Origin: Alphaproteobacteria bacterium
GTDB taxonomy: Bacteria > Pseudomonadota > Alphaproteobacteria > Micropepsales > Micropepsaceae
Length of the DNA stretch: 12,769 bases
Reading direction: 5' to 3'
NCBI GenBank assembly: GCA_028869725.1
Contig: JAGWRJ010000499.1
Location: forward strand, 1 to 12,769
Shown: positions 7,329 through 12,769 of the stretch, piece after piece
Position numbering within the stretch: the stretch's first letter is position 1
How the letters are laid out: every line of letters starts with the position of its first letter
Translations under genes and position numbers: made by a program
The notes under the pieces: model-generated
Told to the model about the DNA's origin: nothing
The model's database searches: none
What the model saw: only the letters and a program-made list of their open reading frames with translations

Positions 7329-8083
7329 GACACAAGCTTGCCCCAAATGACGTCCCGTGCCCGCGCGACGTCTTCCTGAAAGTCAATTTCCGTCCACGGC
7401 AAATCGCTGATATCCGCTGCCGTGAACGCCGCCGGTTCGTGGAGGATCAAATCGCGTATCGCCTCTTCATATTCGAGAGAGTAGACGCCGCGTCCGATGT
7501 ATTCGTTGCAGCGCCTGGCCAGCGCCTGCGCCATCCGCGGCGAGAAGCGGAAAAAACCGACGGATTCCCCGTACCAGTCGCAGGCGTGTTCGGGCCGCTT
7601 GCGAAAATCCACAATGACCCCGTCGCGAAAGCATATCTTGACTGGTTCGTCGCCGGGTTCGATCTCGCGATCCACCAGTAGAACAGCTTCCCCCGGTTCA
7701 TTCAGTAGCCGCGCGATCATGCGCCAATCGTAAAGCACGTCGCCATCCATCAAGACGATCGAACGGCCAGATCGCAGTAGTTCGGACTGCAACCACAGCG
7801 ACAGCATGCTGCCTTCGCGATAGCGCTCGTTCGTCACCATGGTCACACGATTTTCTAACCCGAGCCTCGACACTTCCGCTCTGATCGCCTCCGCTTCGTG
7901 ACCGACGGTCAAGGTAATATCTTTGATTCCTCGAGTGAGCAAAATATCGAGGTGCCGGTCCAGCAGTGTGCGTCCACCAACTTTTAACAATACTTTGGGC
8001 AGCCCGCCCGGCTCACCCAGCCGGCGCCCGACACCGGCGGCCAAAATGATCGCGGAACACTGCTCGGCAGTTCTTTCCGACAT
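7325..8083 (-). CDS. stand-alone nucleotidyltransferase, probable PntC-like cytidylyltransferase
   Basis: This protein (252 residues from ATG 8083) is a single-domain sugar-nucleotidyltransferase-fold enzyme that activates a phosphate or phosphonate with an NTP. It has the canonical loop AIILAAGVGRRLG at 11-23, K30 in LPKVLLKVGG, the metal-binding pair D113/D115 in LMDGDVLYD, and a C-terminal PWTEIDFQEDVARA stretch. These features are shared by CTP-dependent enzymes such as LicC, PntC and inositol-1-phosphate cytidylyltransferase. Here CMP-AEP or CMP-hydroxy-AEP is the likely product, feeding the CDP-alcohol transferase downstream (inference). Starts at 8125 (ATG) or 8179 are also possible. 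8083 places the LAAG loop ten residues or so from the N terminus, as usual, and none has a strong ribosome binding site. Its stop overlaps the oxygenase start. It is the second nucleotidyltransferase domain in the locus. Confidence 0.8.
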   Translation of the reverse strand: MSERTAEQCSAIILAAGVGRRLGEPGGLPKVLLKVGGRTLLDRHLDILLTRGIKDITLTVGHEAEAIRAEVSRLGLENRVTMVTNERYREGSMLSLWLQSELLRSGRSIVLMDGDVLYDWRMIARLLNEPGEAVLLVDREIEPGDEPVKICFRDGVIVDFRKRPEHACDWYGESVGFFRFSPRMAQALARRCNEYIGRGVYSLEYEEAIRDLILHEPAAFTAADISDLPWTEIDFQEDVARARDVIWGKLVS

Positions 8084-8185
8084 TTGGCTTGGCGTCCCGA
8101 TGGCGAGTATTCTAAGATTTGTCATCCTTGCATATGGGAAACGGGCAGGCAAGGCGGCGACCAGGACCATCAGGATCATCGAGCG
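8084..8185. promoter_or_regulatory. divergent intergenic region between the two operons
   Basis: About 100 bp separates the divergent cytidylyltransferase and PEP mutase genes, so promoters for both operons probably lie here or inside the gene ends. A weak plus-strand candidate is TTGGCT (8084-8089) with TATTCT (8108-8113), spacing 18. A weak minus-strand -10 candidate, TAGAAT, is the complement of 8109-8114. No clear operator repeat was seen. If the cytidylyltransferase starts at 8125 or 8179, the gap shrinks to 60 or 6 bp. Confidence 0.35.
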
Positions 8186-9844
8186 GTGACATTATTCGAC
8201 GCAAACAGTGCAAAGACGGCGTCGCCTGCGGCAAAGACGGCGCAGCGTTCGCGTTTCCGCGCGTTGCGAGACCTGCTCGAGACAGCTGATCTGTCATTTC
8301 TGCTCGAAGCCCATAACGGCCTTTCGGCCAAGGTCGTTGAAGAGGCGGGATTTCAGGGCATTTGGGCGTCGGGCCTGACCCTTTCGGCTGCCATGGCGCT
8401 GCGTGATTCTAATGAGGCATCATGGACCCAGGTACTGGAAACGCTCGAGCACATGACCGACGCGACAAGCATACCGATCCTGCTCGACGGTGATACCGGA
8501 TATGGCAACTTCAACAATGTACGACGGCTGGTACGGAAGCTCTGCGAGCGGAACGTCGCCGGCGTATGCATCGAAGACAAGCTTTTTCCCAAGACCAATT
8601 CCTTCGTCGGTGAGGCGCAGCCCATGGCCGACATTGACGAATTCTGCGGACGTATTAAGGCAGGCAAGGACAGCCAGCTTGACGATGATTTCGTCCTGGT
8701 AGCACGGGTCGAAGCACTTATCTGCGGCCACGGAATGAAGGAAGCCCTGCGGCGGGCGGAGGCCTATCTACGCGCCGGCGCAGACGCCATTTTGATCCAT
8801 TCCAAGCAGTCCACGGCAACGGAAATACTGCGGTTTGCCGAACAATGGGGAGGGCGTGCGCCGCTCGTCATCGTTCCGACGAAGTATTATTCGACACCGA
8901 CCGCTTATTTCCGCCAGGCAAAAATATCAACCATAATCTGGGCAAACCATATGCTCCGGGCGGCAATCACCGCGATGCGCGACACGGCAAGGCTCATCAG
9001 GGATACCCAGTCCCTGGTCGACGTCGAGCATCGCATCGCTTCTGTGGGCGATATCTTCCGGCTGGTAGATAATCTGGAACTGGAAGAAGCTGAACGGCGC
9101 TATATTCCACGGAAAGCGGCTTCTCACGCTATTGTTCTGGCGGCGTCGCGGGGCGATCTCGGGGCGATCACACTCGACCGCCCCAAATGCATGGTGGACA
9201 TCCGGGGGCAGTCGCTGCTGCAGCGTCTCGTCTCTACTTTCGCCGCGAGTGGCGTCAAGGACATTACCGTGGTCTGCGGTTACCAGAAGGATGCTGTGAA
9301 TATAGGGGGCATCACGATGGTCGAGAACGACCGCTACGAGGAGACAGGCGAGCTCTACTCGCTTCACTGTGCGGCAGAGGCGATTTGTGGGCCTACAGTG
9401 GTGGCCTATGGTGACGTATTGTTCCGGAAGTATATTCTCGACAATCTTCTCGATAGTAGTGCCGATGTCGTTTTGGCCGTTGATTCTCTCCTGAAAGAGC
9501 GTACTGCAGTGCAGGCGCGCGACCTAGTCGTCTGCGATCGTCCGTTTTCGGCGGATTACCTCGACGAACAGCCGACCTATTTGCGACGCATGGGTTCCGA
9601 TCTTGACGCCAATTCGGTTCATGGTGAATGGATGGGGCTGGCTTCGTTTAGCACCCAAGGTGCCGAATGGCTTCGCGCGGAAATGACTGCCATGCAGGCT
9701 GAAGGGCTTCTCGAGGAAGCTGACCTCCCAACCCTGTTCAACCGACTTGCGACGAAACATCCCGTTTGTATCAAGTATTACACCGGACACTGGCTCGACG
9801 TGGATACCCTGACGGATCTTGCCGCAGCCCGCAATTTCAGCTGA
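8186..9844 (+). CDS. pepM: phosphoenolpyruvate mutase fused to nucleotidyltransferase domain
   Basis: This 552-residue bifunctional protein starts the phosphonate pathway. Residues about 20-295 are PEP mutase, which rearranges PEP to phosphonopyruvate: WASGL at 60-64, LDGDTGYGN at 100-108 with metal-binding D101/D103, and the diagnostic EDK-x5-NS motif as EDKLFPKTNS (130-139). That motif separates true mutases from isocitrate-lyase-family relatives. Residues about 313-552 are a nucleotidyltransferase domain with LAASRGDLG and DRPKCM (317-335), AYGDV with D409, and HGEWMGLASF at 478-487, probably CTP:AEP cytidylyltransferase (PntC-like). Its loop is LAASRG, not LAAGxG. Start: GTG 8186 is chosen because the frame upstream holds no ATG and reads unlike protein, with AGGA about ten bases upstream. 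The next gene begins 3 nt after the stop. The mutase call is very firm; the activity of the second domain is inferred. Confidence 0.93.
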   Translation: MTLFDANSAKTASPAAKTAQRSRFRALRDLLETADLSFLLEAHNGLSAKVVEEAGFQGIWASGLTLSAAMALRDSNEASWTQVLETLEHMTDATSIPILLDGDTGYGNFNNVRRLVRKLCERNVAGVCIEDKLFPKTNSFVGEAQPMADIDEFCGRIKAGKDSQLDDDFVLVARVEALICGHGMKEALRRAEAYLRAGADAILIHSKQSTATEILRFAEQWGGRAPLVIVPTKYYSTPTAYFRQAKISTIIWANHMLRAAITAMRDTARLIRDTQSLVDVEHRIASVGDIFRLVDNLELEEAERRYIPRKAASHAIVLAASRGDLGAITLDRPKCMVDIRGQSLLQRLVSTFAASGVKDITVVCGYQKDAVNIGGITMVENDRYEETGELYSLHCAAEAICGPTVVAYGDVLFRKYILDNLLDSSADVVLAVDSLLKERTAVQARDLVVCDRPFSADYLDEQPTYLRRMGSDLDANSVHGEWMGLASFSTQGAEWLRAEMTAMQAEGLLEEADLPTLFNRLATKHPVCIKYYTGHWLDVDTLTDLAAARNFS

Positions 9845-9847
9845 CAG

Positions 9848-10990
9848 ATGCTACGCGCTAAAGACTTTATCGACAACGCGACCCGGCAAGGCTTCAACTT
9901 TTATACGGGAGTTCCCTGTAGCTATCTTACGCCGCTTATCAATGGCGTTATTTCGCAGGCAGACCTGCAATACGTCGGCGCCGCCAGTGAAGGCGAAGCG
10001 GTTGGCATCGCTGCTGGTGCATGGCTTGCCGGCCGTCGCTGCGTCGTGATGTGCCAGAATTCTGGTCTTGGCAACGCCATCAATCCCCTGACCTCATTGA
10101 ACGCGCCTTTCGGCATCCCCACCCTGCTGATTGTGACGTGGCGCGGTCAGCCGGGACATCCCGACGAACCGCAGCATCAATTGATGGGCCGGATTACGGG
10201 CGAAATGCTTTCACTGATCGAGGTCGATCACGCGCCATTTCCGGACAGCCCCGAGTATCTCGCGGAAGCGCTGGCCGACGCCCGTTCGCGCATGGACGGA
10301 ACACGTCGTCCCTTTGCATTTGTCATGGCTGAAGGAACCGTCGAGAGCGAGCCGCTTCGTGTCAAACCGCGGGCGCTATGGAAATGTGGGGCGACTGACG
10401 ATCGCTGCAGAGGCGGAGAGCCACCGAGCCGCGCTCAAATTCTCGAACGCTTCCTCGAATTGGTAGATCCGGCTTGTGCCGTTATAGCCACGACAGGGAA
10501 AACCGGGCGAGAGCTTTTCATGCTCGCTGACAGGCCCCAGCAGCTCTATCTGGTTGGTTCCATGGGCTGTGCCTCTGGCGTGGGACTCGGTGTTGCCCTG
10601 AACAGCGAAAGGCGTGTGGTGGTGCTCGACGGGGATGGGGCGGCTCTTATGAAGCTAGGAACGTTCGCCACGATCGGTGCCTGCGCACCTCAAAACCTGG
10701 TGCACATTCTTCTCGACAATGGTGTGCATGATTCGACGGGCGGGCAGCCGACCGTGTCGGCCTCGGTGCGTTTCGACAATGTCGCCCAGGCATGCGGCTA
10801 CGCCCGCGCGGCATCCTGTGACGACCTCAATGCCTTCGAGGAGCTGTTTCTTGCCTATTGCGCCTTGCCGGGCCCCTCCCTAATACACGTCAGGATATTG
10901 CCCGGCTCGTTGGCCCGGCTCATCCGCCCCACTGTCACACCTGCAGAGGTTGCGCTGCGTTTCAAGGCATTCTTGGCCCAGCGAAGATAG
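9848..10990 (+). CDS. ppd: phosphonopyruvate decarboxylase
   Basis: This 380-residue thiamine-diphosphate enzyme is of the usual length. It decarboxylates phosphonopyruvate to phosphonoacetaldehyde, pulling the unfavourable PEP mutase equilibrium forward. Visible features are the N-terminal GVPCSYLTPLI segment, the TPP-activating glutamate E48 in ASEGEAVGIAAG, the GQPGHPDEPQH stretch at 100-110, and the TPP/Mg motif from GDG (262-264) to DN (290-291), followed by HDSTGGQ, which is typical of phosphonopyruvate and sulfopyruvate decarboxylases. The neighbouring PEP mutase decides for phosphonopyruvate. The ATG lies 3 nt after the fusion gene's stop without a clear ribosome binding site, so translation is probably coupled. 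The aminotransferase gene follows after 2 nt. Confidence 0.93.
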   Translation: MLRAKDFIDNATRQGFNFYTGVPCSYLTPLINGVISQADLQYVGAASEGEAVGIAAGAWLAGRRCVVMCQNSGLGNAINPLTSLNAPFGIPTLLIVTWRGQPGHPDEPQHQLMGRITGEMLSLIEVDHAPFPDSPEYLAEALADARSRMDGTRRPFAFVMAEGTVESEPLRVKPRALWKCGATDDRCRGGEPPSRAQILERFLELVDPACAVIATTGKTGRELFMLADRPQQLYLVGSMGCASGVGLGVALNSERRVVVLDGDGAALMKLGTFATIGACAPQNLVHILLDNGVHDSTGGQPTVSASVRFDNVAQACGYARAASCDDLNAFEELFLAYCALPGPSLIHVRILPGSLARLIRPTVTPAEVALRFKAFLAQRR

Positions 10991-10992
10991 GC

Positions 10993-12102
10993 ATGCCGAT
11001 GATCCTGCTCACACCCGGCCCGCTGACGACCCGGATTTCCACGCGCCAGGCCATGCTCTCAGACTGGGGTTCGCGCGACAGTGCTTTTGCCGCCCTGACG
11101 GCCAATTTGCGCGATCGCTTGGTCCAGATCGTGCATGGCGAAGAGACCCATGCGGCCGTTCCCATCCAAGGGAGCGGTACTTTCGTAGTGGAAGCAGCCC
11201 TGCAGACACTTGTCGGCGCCGACGACAAGCTGTTGGTACTTGCCAACGGTGTCTATGGCGAACGCATGGCATCGATTGCACAACGGCTCGGTCGCAGGGT
11301 CGAGATCCGGCGCTGGCCGGTATCTTCTCCAGTTGATGCGCAGGAGGTCAAAGCGGCACTTCTCCGCGATGCGACGATCACCCATGTCGGCCTCGTTCAC
11401 TGCGAAACGACGACAGGTTTGCTCAACCCGCTTGAGCAGGTGGCACAGGTTGTAGCCGAGGAAAATCGCCATCTGATTCTCGACGCGATGAGCAGCTTTG
11501 GCGCCATCGACATCGATGTGCGCAAGCCGCCGATATCCGCCGTACTTGCATCTTCCAACAAATGCCTGGAAAGCGTGCCAGGTATCGCCTTCGCAATCGT
11601 TGACAAGGAGAGTCTGTCACGCTCGTCGGCGAACAGTTCTTCCACGAGCCTGGATCTCCATCTGCAATGGCAGGAGTTCGAGCGTAGCGGTCAGTGGCGC
11701 TTCACGCCTCCGGTCCAGGTCGTAGCCGCCACAGTCGAAGCGCTTGATGCACTGGACCACGAGGGTGGACCGAAGGCGCGGCTGGCGCGCTATAGGGATA
11801 ACTTTTCAACCCTGCTGACCGGAATGAAAGCGCTTGGGTTCCGCCTTTATCTGGACGAAAGCGTCCAGTCGCCGATTATTGCGACGTTTCGTTACCCGGA
11901 GTTCTGGACGGCGGGCGACGGGGTATTTCGCTTTGACGATTTCTATGCTGCCGTCGCCCGGGGCGGATTTCTGCTCTATCCCGGAAAGCTGACCGAGGAC
12001 AAGACGTTCCGCATCGGCTGTATTGGCAACGTCAACAAATCTGATTTCGAGGAATTGTTGCGCGTCGTCGCCGATGTGCTGGGTACGCCGGACGCACGCT
12101 AA
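10993..12102 (+). CDS. phnW: 2-aminoethylphosphonate:pyruvate aminotransferase
   Basis: This 369-residue PLP-dependent class V aminotransferase interconverts phosphonoacetaldehyde plus alanine and AEP plus pyruvate. In this operon it would run toward AEP. Visible family features are LLTPGPLTT at the N terminus, the GSGTFVVEAAL segment around 60-70, the PLP-contacting aspartate D164 in LILDAMSSFGA, and the Schiff-base lysine K190 in ASSNKCLESVPG, a string characteristic of this family. Length and the C-terminal FRIGCIGNV segment are normal. Start: ATG 10993 lies 2 nt after the decarboxylase stop. ATG 10999 in the same frame, seven bases from an AGG, is equally plausible; an earlier open frame start inside the decarboxylase gene is not needed. 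It ends 30 bp before the convergent exostosin-like gene, with no clear terminator between. Confidence 0.93.
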   Translation: MPMILLTPGPLTTRISTRQAMLSDWGSRDSAFAALTANLRDRLVQIVHGEETHAAVPIQGSGTFVVEAALQTLVGADDKLLVLANGVYGERMASIAQRLGRRVEIRRWPVSSPVDAQEVKAALLRDATITHVGLVHCETTTGLLNPLEQVAQVVAEENRHLILDAMSSFGAIDIDVRKPPISAVLASSNKCLESVPGIAFAIVDKESLSRSSANSSSTSLDLHLQWQEFERSGQWRFTPPVQVVAATVEALDALDHEGGPKARLARYRDNFSTLLTGMKALGFRLYLDESVQSPIIATFRYPEFWTAGDGVFRFDDFYAAVARGGFLLYPGKLTEDKTFRIGCIGNVNKSDFEELLRVVADVLGTPDAR

Positions 12103-12132
12103 AGGCCCCGCAGGCAGGACCGTATCTGACTA

Positions 12133-12769
12133 TCAAGCGAGTAGCGGCGCCTGAAGTCCTCCCACAAATGGGCGGTCGCCACGAAACGGCGCGCTCGCGG
12201 CACGTATCTTTTCGAGCCAGTAATCATTGGTCAGGCGCCGCTTCATATCCGGCGTAAAGCGGTCCTGCATTTCCGTCTTCCAGCGCGTTAAGGCCTCTGG
12301 CGTGATCTCGGCGTAGGAGTGAACTATGACGACGGGAAACTTCTCGTCCGCAAAAAGCGGATCAAGCGTGGTCGTTTTGACGATCGGAATGGTATCGAGC
12401 ACCAGCGCTTCCCAAGTCCTGAAGCAGTCAATTCCATTGCCGCGCGGCGACACCTCAAAGGCGAAATTGGTATGTAACCTCCAGCATTCGTCCTGTGGCA
12501 ACCGATGTGAGACGAAGTGACAATCCGGGCTGTCGCGCAGAATCTGATAGGCCTCGACGCGGTCGGGAATATTCTGGAAGTTAGGCACCAACTTTTGGTT
12601 CATATGGAAGGTACAGAGCGCTCTTGCAGGCTTCTCGCCGACTGTGCGCGCGATCTTCTTTGCGACAGACTGCAGATGCTTCTGATCTCCCATGTCGTTC
12701 CGGCTCAGGGTCGGATCGAATGGACTTTTCCCCGCCAATATATCGAAAAGAAAGCCGATGCGCTTTTCC
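12133..12769 (-). CDS. exostosin-like glycosyltransferase, 5' end outside window
   Basis: The frame stays open to the right edge, so the N terminus is missing; about 211 codons are seen. The visible part holds the exostosin-type block FEVSPRGNGIDCFRTWEALV followed by LDTIPIVK, then a YAEITPEALTRWK stretch. It aligns by eye with the C-terminal half of the protein at 266-1369, so the two look like members of the same family with perhaps different sugar specificity. An internal TTG at 12738 could act as a start but is not needed. It converges on the AEP operon and may belong to a further glycan-assembly operon beyond the window. Confidence 0.72.
   Translation of the reverse strand, partial: EKRIGFLFDILAGKSPFDPTLSRNDMGDQKHLQSVAKKIARTVGEKPARALCTFHMNQKLVPNFQNIPDRVEAYQILRDSPDCHFVSHRLPQDECWRLHTNFAFEVSPRGNGIDCFRTWEALVLDTIPIVKTTTLDPLFADEKFPVVIVHSYAEITPEALTRWKTEMQDRFTPDMKRRLTNDYWLEKIRAASAPFRGDRPFVGGLQAPLLA

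Noticed and set aside
8084..8185. N-terminal extension of the PEP mutase fusion from a TTG at 8084
   Set aside because: The extension has no Met, reads unlike the family N terminus and would overlap the divergent promoter region; GTG 8186 is preferred.
10858..10992. Earlier start for the aminotransferase inside the decarboxylase gene
   Set aside because: The extra residues do not belong to the family, and ATG 10993 gives the typical LLTPGP N terminus.
6543..12102. Phosphonate catabolism (PhnW plus PhnY*-like oxygenase)
   Set aside because: PEP mutase and phosphonopyruvate decarboxylase are biosynthetic, and no phosphonatase, PhnZ or C-P lyase gene is present in the window.
1..12769. CRISPR arrays, tRNA or rRNA genes, insertion sequences
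   Set aside because: No regularly spaced repeats, tRNA-like cloverleaf or transposase gene was seen on reading both strands.

Overview
This window looks like part of a biosynthesis locus for a phosphonate-bearing glycan or lipid. It is GC-rich (high fifties percent by eye, not calculated), uses GTG/ATG starts and has tightly packed, overlapping operons. This suggests a proteobacterium, perhaps an alphaproteobacterium, but nothing in the window (no rRNA or housekeeping gene) fixes the taxon.

Layout. The plus strand (8186-12102) carries a three-gene operon encoding the classical route to 2-aminoethylphosphonate (AEP). It holds PEP mutase fused to a nucleotidyltransferase domain, phosphonopyruvate decarboxylase, and AEP:pyruvate aminotransferase. 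From a gap of about 100 bp the opposite strand diverges (8083 down to 266). It encodes a stand-alone nucleotidyltransferase, a PhyH-type Fe(II)/2-oxoglutarate oxygenase resembling AEP hydroxylase, a CDP-alcohol phosphatidyltransferase, an ABC exporter of the cyclic-peptide-exporter type, a GT11-like glycosyltransferase fused to a zinc-ribbon methyltransferase, and an exostosin-like (GT47-type) glycosyltransferase. At the right edge a second exostosin-like gene points back toward the AEP operon and runs off the window.

How the genes may work together (inference). PEP becomes phosphonopyruvate, then phosphonoacetaldehyde, then AEP. One or both cytidylyltransferases activate AEP as CMP-AEP. The PhyH enzyme may hydroxylate AEP (or its CMP form) to 1-hydroxy-AEP. 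The membrane CDP-alcohol transferase moves the phosphonate headgroup to a lipid or glycan acceptor. The glycosyltransferases and methyltransferase build or decorate the glycan, and the ABC protein exports or flips the product. The absence of phosphonatase or PhnZ-type C-P cleavage genes, together with PEP mutase, argues for biosynthesis, not catabolism.

Most interesting points: the oxygenase translationally coupled to a cytidylyltransferase inside a biosynthetic locus; two cytidylyltransferase domains with different nucleotide-binding loops; the GT11-methyltransferase fusion; and the 323-bp gap with four TTAACC hexamers. No RNA genes, CRISPR arrays or mobile elements were recognised.
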